From positions 1-64,000 of the forward strand of contig JBBPSI010000003.1 of the NCBI GenBank assembly GCA_038093515.1: a DNA stretch of 64,000 bases. Direction: 5' to 3'. The notes below the pieces were generated by a model. It was not told the origin of the DNA. It worked only from the letters and a program-made list of their open reading frames with translations, and did not search any database. Origin of the DNA: Butyriboletus loyo. Lineage: Eukaryota; Basidiomycota; Agaricomycetes; Boletales; Boletaceae. Made by a program: the position numbers and the translations under genes. Positions within the stretch are counted from its first letter, which is position 1. Each line of letters opens with the position of its first letter. Of the stretch, positions 34,991 through 45,107 are shown in pieces.

Positions 34991-35171
34991 CTTTAATGGC
35001 TGCTTGCTGTTAGATGTAGAACAATCTTACGGAGACCCATAATGACCCATTATGATACTATTCCTACGCTTGGTCAGAATATCATGTATTACCTTTGGCT
35101 CGAGATTGTAGAATATAATTCTATGTCCCTGTTCCCTCTACTTCTACTCGACCTTGTCTCCCCACAAACCT

Positions 35172-36599
35172 TTACTGTGTCGCGCCTAGGTGTACAGCTG
35201 TGAAGCTCTCCCAATGTATACCACTCGTAACCCATCCTACGAAAGTGCACCCTTCCCCCAGAAGGCGTGCTTTCGCTGCCTGGTAATGTGAAATGCTCTG
35301 TTTCACTTGGAAGTACGTACACGTTTTGGTGGGATACGGAGGATGTGCAAAAGTCTGACCGTCACCGCGGAGAAGCAGCACGGTGTGACAGTATAGTTTG
35401 AACATGGACGACTTTGAGAGCTGCGGTCTATCCAACATGCGCACGACAGGCAAAATGATTCGGATATAGGCCAAACCTACCTAAACATTGGCTTGAAGCG
35501 GTGTTTCGGAGGAACGCCTCGTTTGAGGCCATTGATCAATATCTCGTATGGACCTGATGAATCTGCGATCCAACACAGGGCTAATGGAATAAAGCCATCT
35601 TAGCAGTAGAAGGATTGAAATAGACAATGAATAGCCGCTACATTCGTTGAATGACCGGGGGGTTCCAAAAGGAGAGACGGACAGCTTGGAGAACTTGAAT
35701 GGAATCGACGTAAAGGCGACTTGTGGCTGATGGACGCGGAAAGGAGAAGGTAGGGCTTAAATGTCGTCGAACTCAGTGCACGTCGACGAGTACCAAGCGA
35801 CAAGTTACCTGAGACGTCCGACAAGCGTCCCCAAAAGGCTCTTTCGCAGTCAGACCTCAGGTCCGACTGGAGGTGTTCGGGCACTTCTCCAATGATTATC
35901 TTGGAAATGTAGATCGGGTGAAGGAACGCAGATCCGAGGGAGCCTTGGATCCCGAGAACGTTCCACCGTGCGATTTTATCGCTGCAAGACATGGATAATG
36001 TCGGTGGTGAATCAGCGCGCCCGGGTTTCGTTCGCAACACGCCCAACAAGGCGTAGTTGTCTCGGCCTCTGGAGGCGACGCCTTTCGGTAAAGGCTCGAA
36101 AACAGAAGCGTCCTTGAGTTTTGCTGTTTCTTCGTCTTGATGAGATGCGAGAAAGCGCGTCGACGCGTCGCCACCTTTTTGATCGAAAGTGTGAGGCAAG
36201 ATTCGATCGTCAGTACGAGCATCTCTTACATGGTGGGGTTGATATATACATGACCATGCGAACGCCATGCTTGAGGCCAAACATCCCGTCACGGTCTCTG
36301 GTGAGCCATCGGGACTGCCCGCCTCGGACGACATAGCGTCCAATCTCTTCGAGAAACCAGCGGAGGGCGGAACGGCGTGCGAGGACTTCTGCGTGCGAGT
36401 CGTGCAACGCGTCACCCTCCTCCGGTAAGCGATCGCTTGGTAGACACTTGCATCCCGTGGCCAGTGCAATGATGTTGTGCGATTCGGGGCAAGTCAATGC
36501 GAGGGCGGCTAGAATGGTGTAGGTTCCATTGGTTGGTGTGTGATTGAGGGAATGATACTTTTCAAGTATGTTTTCGACGAGAGCGAGGTCGGTTTGCAT
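35172..36599 (-). CDS. TAD1: tRNA-specific adenosine-37 deaminase Tad1/ADAT1
   Basis: Deaminates A37 of tRNA-Ala to inosine. ATG at 36599: [20 protein letters not shown]. Catalytic motif [20 protein letters not shown] (zinc His plus proton-shuttle Glu), then STPPCGDAS (zinc Cys, restored across an intron near 36210) and [20 protein letters not shown] (second zinc Cys). C-terminal family blocks: [50 protein letters not shown] and [26 protein letters not shown] at 35172-35174. Motif order and spacing match ADAT1, not the editing ADARs (no dsRNA-binding domains). About seven introns; the last two borders are the least sure. Confidence 0.9.
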
Positions 36600-36922
36600 C
36601 TAAATCCAAGTACACTAGTAAACGGTTTCGGAGATGCCCAGCGCGGTCTGCCCTCTACCCAGCGGTGCTGTGTCTGGCGGCTCCTTTCACAGGAAGCCAA
36701 AACGCCTCTCCGTAGTTGCACTGGCACGGCGGCGCGCTCCACGAACGCCCTCAACTTGATGGTATTCATCAATAACATTACACGGTACATTGATACACTG
36801 GACATTATGTTTTACAGCAGTCGACGTGGCAGACCTGGACATATCAAATGGTCCGGTGGAACGAGGGCGGTGCGTAAATGATAAGTAACCAAACATGAGC
36901 ATCTGGGACGGCAGAGAGGAGC

Positions 36923-37853
36923 CTATTGCGTGCTCATTTTTAGATGCCACGTTCCGACTGACACTTCTTCTAGATATTGCATCTCAATTCGATCCCAACG
37001 GATCGGTATCACATTAGCCTGTGGATGGAAGCGGGGTTAGTGATGGCCTCAGACCTGATGGGGAACCGACCTGAAGGTAATGTGAAACGGCACGGCCCAC
37101 CCGCCTGGCAAGGGACTGGACATCGACGTATCCACTGTATCCGTCAACAGGGATTTCGTAATTGAGTGGGGGATACCCGGGCCACTACAGAAATAGATCA
37201 GAATTGGGGCCATCACACGTCAGCAAAAGACCTACTCTGAGATTCACATACATCTTGCCTCTGGCATCCACACCCAGGTCCTGGAATGTATACGTGTCCG
37301 CACCAGATAGCCGAACATTTGCTTGTGCTTCCCCGATCGTGATGCCTGCTCGGAATGCGCCCTTGCGCTTGAACTTTAGGACGCGTCCAAACCCCCTGCG
37401 GAGGGGATCGATGTAACCGGGGGAAGAGGTATACGATACGGACGATGAGCGACGGGGCCGAGAGTGTGGCAGAGGTTGGACCAGAGGTGGATAGCCAGTG
37501 ACGGATCTACGACGCTCTGGATAGTATGGATCGTGGATCGCAATGTCGTCGTAAGCTGCATGTTGGTAGCATTCAGAACGTATTCAGATGGAGATGGCGA
37601 GAAAAAAAAGACGCACACGTGGGGGTATACGTAGTGTAGCCTGGTTGAGAATAGGTCTGTCGGAACGATCAGTAGAAAGTACAGGAACAGGGGGGACTTG
37701 ACTGACGTGCATGACTGGTTCATGGTAGGATGATGAGAGTGGAACGCCGGAGAAGCCGGCTGGTGTTCCTACATAACTGGCTGGTGTTCCTACATAGCTC
37801 AAGGACGGTCGCCTTGACCTGGGGGTACTGTAGTAAGGGTCGTAGTATGACAT
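36923..37853 (-). CDS. Conserved basidiomycete protein of unknown function (DUF6741-like)
   Basis: ATG at 37853: MSYYDPYYSTPRSRRPSLSY, a Tyr/Pro/Ser-rich N-terminus with a duplicated SYVGTPA, then a folded C-terminal domain: GRVLKFKRKGAFRAGITIGE AQANVRLSGADTYT, ARGKMYVNLR | WPGYPPLNYEIPVDGYSGYV DVQSLARRVGRAVPFHI | ANVIPIRWDRIEMQYLEEVS VGTWHLKMSTQ, TAG at 36923-36925. The domain is one I associate with uncharacterised Agaricomycete proteins; the DUF number is from memory and should be checked. No enzyme motif. Five or six introns. Confidence 0.7.
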
Positions 37854-39124
37854 GTCGTGTTGCGCAGAGTGACGGGTAGGAATGGGAAGGGGAAAACCGT
37901 GAACCCGGATCCTTTATACGAAAGGGTCACATCGCCACGGGTATTGCGGCTGGCCAAACGGTGCCTCGAGGACACATCAAGGTGGATTGCTGCAGTAAGA
38001 TGGCAAGTGGTGTGACGCAACGTCACCAATCCAAGTTGGGCAGAACGAAAACCAGGTGGATCGCTGGGGCGCTCAGATGATCTGGTACACAATGGAACCG
38101 TCAATCTAGATTGGCGGGCGGGCAGGACGGGAAAGCGGAGCGCCGTTCGGGCAAAATCGCTGGTGCAATGAATGGTGGAAAACACCCAGAGGAGGCGCTC
38201 CGTCGAAATTATCTGTCAGAAAAAGGCACTGTTAGGAGCGATCGGTATCGGAGCCATCCCATCCAACGTGCCTCGAGGCGAACACGTGTGTGGTCACTTT
38301 CCAGTTAGGACCTCGACCGCTTGCTCGTTCTACGCCGTCGCTGATGGCCGTGCAGCTTGAAGCGGCGCCATACTTGAGTCTGGAAATCCACGTAGAAGTC
38401 GTACGTTGGGATCGTGGCAAAAGGCACAGCATGTCCTATTGAGAAAGAAAACGCGACGAATTCTGCGGCTGGCACTGGCAGACCAGCCGCCGCCTGATTT
38501 ATCTTTATCCAACCACTCACAGCTCCTAGGCACAATCCCAAAGATTTGCGGAACAGATTTCGCGGGGGGTATTAGGATTCCGCCGCAAATACGGCATAGT
38601 CCCGCTTCTCTCGAGGACACGGGCGATCGCGGTCGCACAAGGTGGCCGTGTACTCCGCCTTACGATACTCTATCTCCTCCTTCCAGCCCACGACAAACAT
38701 AATCGACCGTCCCGTCTGCTTCAAGTCACGCGTAGAATAAGATCGTGGGACACTTTTCCGCGTGATTTCATTCCAAGACCAGTGACAATCCTGGTGGTGA
38801 GATTCATTATTGTGGTATCTATCGTGGGTCATGATCTCGATCAAATACAATGCATAGTATATCCGAATTGATTTGCTTGAAAACGGAGAGGATGTTAGAT
38901 ATGCTGAACGAGTATGTAGAGGTCAATGCGTACAATTCATGCGGGGCTAGAGAGGAAGAATAAACAAAAACTCCAGTGTCCTTGACAACGACACACGAAT
39001 ATGTGATGCGGTTCAGGCAGATGGTACATGACCCATGTGGTATAAATCAATCAGCGCGACTGGTTAGGAATCTGTCAAGGAACAGGACCGAGTGAGCGTC
39101 TCAGCGCCATGCAGGTGCATCTCC
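37854..39124. other. Long region without a confident gene
   Basis: About 1.27 kb. Overlapping minus-strand open frames exist (38305-38541; 38330-38638; 38572-38850, start MYLIEIMTHDRYHNNESHHQ and stop near 38572), as does a plus-strand frame 38406-38702. I recognise no family and could not assemble a phase-consistent spliced product. It may hold a fast-evolving small gene, a long non-coding transcript, or the promoter of the preceding gene. Confidence 0.4.
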
Positions 39125-39700
39125 TTACCAATTTCCCGTACCATCAGCAAGTGCCTCTGAACATCCCAATATTTCGAATATAACATCCCAATCTAAAAGG
39201 AAGTTGGTTGGGGAGTTGATGGTGAGCGGAGCCATATGTGAAGATTGGGGGATAACAGCGCTTTGGATGGGCATAGTCGGTGACATTTCTCGCTGAAACT
39301 GGGGGATCGCAGGTAGCGACGTGTTTATCGAAAGTCCCGGTCGTATGTCAAAGCACGAGCTATTACGGGGGGCGCGAGGTCCCGCAGGTTTCCGTCTGCG
39401 TACGTGACGACAGTATGGTTTTTCACTGTATTCAACAAGTACGTCGGGTGTCTGCACGGGAGACGAGGACGAGATGGTAGAATTAGATGATCCAGCCGAG
39501 GTAGCTGAGCGTAGGGTGGACTCTCGAGACAGTGACCTTGCGATGAGCCAAGGCCAAATGTCCTGGTGCTCATTCAAAGATGAGTCGGACGATGTCGATA
39601 GCCAGCTACAGGGACGAGGTCCCCTCATTCGGTAGGTTCTTCTATGTGTAAGCATCGAGAGAGGTCGAGAATCGTCCATTTCAAGCAGTCTATTCAGCAT
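39125..39700 (-). CDS. Hypothetical Ser-rich protein
   Basis: A 191-codon frame from ATG 39700 (second Met at 39679: MDDSRPLSMLTHRRTYRMRG). It contains Arg/Ser-rich segments (RSLSRESTLRSATSAGSSNS), an RRRKPAGPR basic patch and a more ordered C-terminus (NFLLDWDVIFEILGCSEALA). A GT donor at the last codon (GNW|gtaagg) and an AG about 65 nt on could change the final residues to GNCRAD. No family recognised; it may be an incomplete gene model. Confidence 0.4.
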   Translation of the reverse strand: MLNRLLEMDDSRPLSMLTHRRTYRMRGPRPCSWLSTSSDSSLNEHQDIWPWLIARSLSRESTLRSATSAGSSNSTISSSSPVQTPDVLVEYSEKPYCRHVRRRKPAGPRAPRNSSCFDIRPGLSINTSLPAIPQFQREMSPTMPIQSAVIPQSSHMAPLTINSPTNFLLDWDVIFEILGCSEALADGTGNW

Positions 39701-39965
39701 TCAATGGAGGGACGAAAAGACTAGCCAGGGCAAGTGTGGGGGGGCGCTGTACGAGTCTGCGAGGGGACGTGGTGGAAGCGTCGATGGAGTGACTCGGTGC
39801 GCGGAAAGGACGCATCTTGGCGAATAAAAGGAAGCCGCTGGGGAACTAATTGCAGTGAGTTCCTGGACTAGGCAGAATCAAGACAAGGGCGCTGTTCTTT
39901 GCTACACCGCTTGTCAGTGTACATCTGATCGTTGATGCATTTTTACTAACTCTGGTTGCACCCAG

Positions 39966-40223
39966 TTAGGTGACTCGTGTAATTTGGCGGTGCGTGATTT
40001 GAACGGCTTTCGAGCGATACATCTCCGCGCGATGAACCCGACCAGTGACCAAACCCTCGCGTTTCATTAGATGAGTCTGTTTGATGTGCTCGGGCAGCTT
40101 GAAGCACCGGCCACTCTTCGCGTAGCGTTCATCGTAATGACTCTTACGGTACAATTCGACGGCGACGGGAATTTCTGACGAGCTCGCAAAGTCTAATTCG
40201 AGATAGGATTTAACCGGGTTCAT
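39966..40223 (-). CDS. Small basic protein of unknown function
   Basis: ATG at 40223, 85 codons: MNPVKSYLELDFASSSEIPV, then AVELYRKSHYDERYAKSGRC, a KLPEHIKQTHLMKREGLVTG block and RVHRAEMYRSKAVQITHRQI. Composition (charged, His/Arg-rich, no low complexity) looks coding and resembles a compact ribosomal or mitochondrial protein, but I could not name a family. An AG directly upstream (CTTCTCAG|ATATGG) hints at a missing 5' exon, though the ATG frame is closed by a stop about 30 nt upstream of it. It lies 115 bp head-to-head with EFM6. Confidence 0.45.
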   Translation of the reverse strand: MNPVKSYLELDFASSSEIPVAVELYRKSHYDERYAKSGRCFKLPEHIKQTHLMKREGLVTGRVHRAEMYRSKAVQITHRQITRVT

Positions 40224-40338
40224 TCCATATCTGAGAAGCGAACGAGGTCATGGGCTAGTAGCTTCAGTACCGTTGCAGGCATGATTGATCTGTCGCAGTC
40301 TCTACACTTAACATCTGACAATTCGTTTCTTCCACGTC

Positions 40339-41416
40339 ATGACTATTCCGATGGACCATCCTCTGGCAGATTTCGACCCATCGCTCCTCTCAAACGAAAT
40401 CGCCTTGGATGAAGCCCTCGACGCACTTGACCCCCTTCGCCATCTCAGAGGTGACGAAAGTCTTGGAGATGATGATGGTCCACAGTGCATTGTTCCTGTT
40501 CAACCACGATCGACACACAATGAACTTATCCAACTATTCTTTCCCGATCATGGATGCTCCACTACCATACACGCCATGCTCAAGGTAGACGCAAGCCCTG
40601 GTTGCGGGGGGATTGCTTGGCCCGCTGGGGAGGTTCGTCTATTTTCTCGTTTGCCCCAATAGGAAAGTTAACCGATCACAGGTCCTCGCAAATTATCTGG
40701 CGCTCCGCGGGGAGGAGTACTGCACAGGAAGAACGATCCTGGAACTAGGCAGTGGAACTGGTTTAGTTGGACTGGTCGCCGGGAAGCTTGGGGGTAAAGT
40801 TTGGATTACTGACCAAGCGTCAGTCAGCACTCTACGATTCCTTGGTTTATAATGCATGACTCACTCAGATTACATAGACCATTGCTAGATATCATGCAGG
40901 CGAACGTGAAATTGAATCGGCTAGAGTCATCTGTCGTCGTGTCTGAATTTAACTGGTGAGCAAAGCTAGCTGTTAGCCGCATCACAGGTATGCTGACTGT
41001 GGAATACCAGGGGGGAGGCGCTGCCTCCGGAGATTCCCCAACCAGATTTGGTTCTAGCCGCAGATTGTGTTTACTTTGAGCCGGCGTTTCCGCTCCTAGT
41101 AGAGACGCTTTCTGAGCTGACGACGGAGCGAACGGAAATACTGTTTTGTTACAAGAAGAGGCGAAAGGTATCACCGTCCTTGGGGAAGTCCTGTACTACT
41201 GCTTATTGTTGACAGGCGGATAAACGCTTCTTTACGCTGCTCAAGAAGGAGTTCAGTTGGAAAGAGGTGTGGACTGCAGGTTCCTCTTAAGCAGTACACC
41301 TCAAACTCACGCAGGTCGAGGACGACCCAAGCCGCGAAAGATATAGTCGGGAAGCTATTTCACTTTTAGTGCTGCATAGAAAGCCACAGAAATCCGAGGA
41401 TAGCTCTGGGAGATAG
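40339..41416 (+). CDS. EFM6: Protein-lysine methyltransferase EFM6 (METTL21-like)
   Basis: Seven-beta-strand SAM-dependent methyltransferase; the yeast homologue methylates eEF1A. ATG at 40339 (MTIPMDHPLADFDPSLLSNE). Seen: KVDASPGCGGIAWPAGEVLA NYL (intron removed), SAM motif I TILELGSGTGLVGLVAGKLG, motif with acidic end VWITDQ, RPLLDIMQANVKLNRLESS, VSEFNWGEALPPEIPQPDLV LAADCVYFEP (the DCVYFE family motif), LLVETLSELT, EILFCYKKRRKADKRFFTLL KKEF. TAG at 41414-41416. Five introns. Family firm; EFM6 versus a close METTL21 relative is inferred from GGIAWPAG and CVYFEPAFP. Confidence 0.85.
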
Positions 41417-41632
41417 TATACAGGTGGACTCTGGAATGGTCCAGTCCCCGAAGTTACGAGACTCACGTCTATGGTATGGTACTGACAATTCCCAACGACG
41501 AGCGAGAATTCGCTACCTGCACGTCTAGAAATTAGGGTCATTCATCCGCCTGTTCTCTAAATGTAGACTCTAGATGCAGCATCAGGCTATGGAGGTATTA
41601 TTGTCTTGATCTATTGTCGAGTGATCAACATT

Positions 41633-42014
41633 TCATTCATCAACTTTATTTCGCCGGGGACTAACCTGTAGCCCATGAATTCCCTGGATTTCCTGCTTCA
41701 AAACTTCAGTGACGAGCTTGTGTTGCTTCACTGTCGGTAGGCCCTTGAATGCGTCACTAGCGATCTTGATTGCAAAAAATGAGCCACATCCTCCTACACG
41801 GGTTGATTCATGCCTGACCCATTTATGAGTATTCGTTAGGCTACTAACCAGAAACGTCTTGCACTGCAAGCTCGGACGGGGAGAAGTGTTCAGTTAGCTT
41901 AGCAACTATAGTGCCCTCAGTGTCGGTGAACTGCGACACGGGTGTCGACAGCGATCGTAGCACTGGTGGGGCCGACCTTGACACGGCGAGTCGTCTCGCC
42001 AGTGATGAGAACAT
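41633..42014 (-). CDS. BOL3: BolA-like protein, mitochondrial BolA3 type
   Basis: Fe-S cluster delivery factor partnering monothiol glutaredoxin in mitochondria. ATG at 42014: MFSSLARRLAVSRSAPPVLR is an Arg-rich presequence. The BolA domain follows: EGTIVAKLTEHFSPSELAVQ DVSG | GGCGSFFAIKIASDAFKGLP, TVKQHKLVTEVLKQEIQGIH GLQ. It has the conserved GCGxxF and invariant His (VKQHKLV). The last exon either reads through to VSPRRNKVDE with stop at 41633, or is spliced at the GTTAGT donor after HGLQ to a short tail; both keep the domain intact. It is 99 bp head-to-head with COX15. Confidence 0.85.
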
Positions 42015-42113
42015 CTTTGAGTCAAACTTTGAGTCTTTTCCCTGGATTAAACTGTCGTCACGTGTTCGGTACTGAAAGTTGCGTCCGTGTGGTTTTGACA
42101 AGTCCCTGTCCTC
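42015..42113. promoter_or_regulatory. 99-bp bidirectional promoter between BolA3-like gene and COX15
   Basis: The two start codons face away from each other with 99 bp between. The interval contains one CACGTG E-box (42059-42064), at its centre. Both products act in mitochondrial metal/heme assembly. Shared regulation is inference. Confidence 0.65.
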
Positions 42114-43720
42114 ATGCGTATCCTTCGCTCAGTGTTTCAACCAGCACTTCGCGGTTTTCATGGAGTCAGTCCGTCCCCGACTAGCATTCTGAGGTCGTGT
42201 TTTTTGCAGCGACCGCTACCCCGTCTATCTCATACTCTACCCCCACTCCGGACGGGTTGTCCGGACATCAAAAGGCTTGAAGCTCTAAGGTTCCCCGGCT
42301 CACGCTCATTGTCGACGCGCGCCGTCCGATCCGAAGCAGACGCTTCCAAGTTACCTCTATTGGCACCACCTGCAGTCGGTCACTGGCTCCTCTTCTCGTC
42401 TGCACTAGTCTTCGCCGTCATCGTGGTTGGAGGTGTCACACGTCTCACAGAGTCCGGCCTCAGCATTACGGAATGGCGGCCCCTCACAGGCATCATACCT
42501 CCATTCAATGACCAAGACTGGAGTGCCGAGTTCGAGAGGTACAAGGCAACCCCAGAATTCAAGCTGTTAGTGTATTCTTCGAGCAGTAGATTTGTTCAGA
42601 CTCGGCTGAATCGTTCTGGCAGGATAAACCATTCAATGTCATTGGACGAATTCAAAAATATTTTTTATATGGAATGGGGCCATCGTGTCTTGGGCCGCAT
42701 CGTTGGCATTGCATTCGTACTTCCGCTATCCTATTTTGCGGTCAGGAAGAAGCTTGCAGCTTCCATGCCCGCTAAGCTAACTGGCATGGCACTATTGCTT
42801 GGTTTCCAAGGGGTTCTTGGATGGTACATGGTTAAATCTGGTCTTGAGGACTCAATCATTGAGACTGGTGCAGTACCCCGCGTCTCTCAATACCGTCTGG
42901 CAGCACATCTCGGTACTGCTGTCCTCCTTTATGTTGGAATGCTCGGGACAGGTCTGGCAGTCATCAAGGATTGGAAGTATGCACACAGTGGCATCTGGAG
43001 TGGATCAAAAACCATGTCATGGCAGGAGACACTTTCCAACCCCCTGGTCCAGCGGTTCATTCGACACTCTCGTGCTTTGACGGGGCTTATATTCCTGACG
43101 GCATTGTCTGGTAGGTGATGGCCATTGCGGTATTTATACTAGCTCTCACGCGAACACGAAAGGTGCTTTCGTAGCGGGTCTGGATGCGGGACTACTATAT
43201 AACGAGTTCCCATTGATGGGAGGTCGTATTGTACCGCCCTTGGACGAAATCTTCTCCGTTGCGTATGCCAGGAATCTAGATAGATCTGATGTCTGGTGGA
43301 GGAACATTTTTGAAAACCCAACCACTGTCCAATTTGACCATCGCGTCCTTGTAAGTTTCCCCATTCCTAACGCATGCTCCATTCCGATTAAAACCTCCGT
43401 TTTAGGCAATCACGACGTACTTGAGCACTTGTCTCCTCTTCGCTCAGAGTCGCCGGAGTGCCATTCGCTCGCTGCTTCCACCACTCGCTCGGGTCTCGGT
43501 GACGGCTGCCTTTGCGATGGCAAACGTCCAAGTTCTACTGGGGCTAGCTACCTTGCTATACCTTGTGCCCGTTCCCATCGCGGCTGCACATCAGGCGGGT
43601 AGTGTGGCCTTGTTGAGCGCGATGGTGCACGTACTCGTTGCGCTTCGCCGGCCTGGCTTGGCAGCTCAACTTCGGCGGAACGCTGGGACGGAAGCTAAGA
43701 AACTCGTTCATAAAGGCTAA
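42114..43720 (+). CDS. COX15: Heme A synthase Cox15
   Basis: Inner mitochondrial membrane enzyme oxidising heme O to heme A for cytochrome oxidase. ATG at 42114; an Arg/Ser/Pro-rich presequence of about 75 residues ([20 protein letters not shown]...). Family landmarks: [139 protein letters not shown]. The four heme-ligand histidines (EWGHR, AAHLG, FDHRV, AAHQA) are all present. About eight TM helices. It ends AKKLVHKG at 43720. Three or more short introns, including the one removed after TPEFK. Confidence 0.95.
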
Positions 43721-43876
43721 ACGATTGATGTCGTTAGATTTGTCATATAGACATACCACCCTCACTCAATTATCGTTATACTATTTTTCCCACTAACATG
43801 CGCGTGCGACCTATGGTTCTTGCCTCTCGATTGAAAAGCGCGGTCATACACAGTAAGGCGTTGTACATCGACACTT

Positions 43877-44961
43877 TCAACCTGACATCTGTACATCTTC
43901 GGCGGGTGCCGCAGGGGGCACTGGAACCGTTCCATCCGCTGGAGCTTTCACATCCATACTATTCAAGTAAAGCCGCACTGCTTCCCCTTCGACGATGCGG
44001 AATTTACCTTGAGAAGAAATAGGATTAGGCTTTTCATGGAGACCAGCCGGACCAATGATGCCAATCGAAGTGTTGTTGATGTTGAGCTCTTTGTCCTGTT
44101 GAAGCGTCTCGCGGAGCGCGTGCAGACCATGCTTGACCAGCTCTTCCAAAGTACCTTGAAAAGGGTAAGTAAATCATGGCGCCAGGTGATCAAGGAGACG
44201 AACAATCAGTAAAGCTCTCGTAGTGCTTCTCCAGATACGTCTTGGCACTTTGGCAGCGTGCACCGATCGATATGGCAAAGTACTCGTACGAGTTTCCTGA
44301 AGGTGAGAATTCAAACAGATGGGGTCCAGTTTGGTCTTGTCCGATGACAAGGAAGCCAACACCATAGGGCCGACGTCCGTATTCTTGGGTGTTTACCTGT
44401 GCCTCTAGCCATGCAAGAGATGATGTGGACATTCAAATTAACATCACGCAGACTCACTGTCGGCGATGGCAGAAACGAGTCGGTTTACGGGCATCGGGCG
44501 ATTGAAGACCATACGTTCATTGAGAGCTTGTTGCCGCATGAAATTACTAGAGTGTTGTTATGAACGCAGCACGCCAGTTGTACAAAGAACGAGATGAACT
44601 ACCTCAAGACACGTGCGTCCGACGTCAGTCCTGCGATTGCAATACCGACGTGGTCATCTATTCGGAACATTTTTTGTTGGTACGAAGCTAGTTCCCCCGT
44701 AGAACGCTACCGGGAATCATCAACGCGCGTGCTCGCAACACAGAACGAATATACAGACCTTCAATGCCAACAGTATGGCATGTGTCTTTGATCGCAAGCC
44801 GACTGCTGCAGATCCTTGCTTGACGGCTTCCAGTGCATACTCGACTTGATGGAGACGACCTTGTGGCGAGAAAACAGTGTTATCGGAGTCGTACGTGTTT
44901 CTGAACTGGGCATATGGTAAGTATGGCGCGAGACGAGAGAATCGGATTGTGAACAGACCAT
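43877..44961 (-). CDS. PRE5: 20S proteasome subunit alpha-6 (human PSMA1)
   Basis: Structural alpha-ring subunit of the 20S proteasome. The first coding exon is just the ATG (44959-44961); intron 44906-44958 follows, and the next exon opens [37 protein letters not shown], giving the expected MFRNxYDxDxTVxSPQGRxHQ start. Later: [97 protein letters not shown] and an acidic/Pro tail ([10 protein letters not shown]). Without the ATG-only exon there is no in-frame start at the right place. A TCACGTGA at 45031-45038 lies 70 bp upstream. About six introns. Confidence 0.93.
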
Positions 44962-45107
44962 GATGGCAGGTGAGGCTGAAGGAGCGTATTGACAAGTGAC
45001 GCGTCCTCATCGGTATCCGGGTTGCACACATCACGTGAGAATCGCAGCCAACAGAATAATTAACAGAAAAACATGGAGAAAACGAAGACTATGATAATCT
45101 ATTTGTC

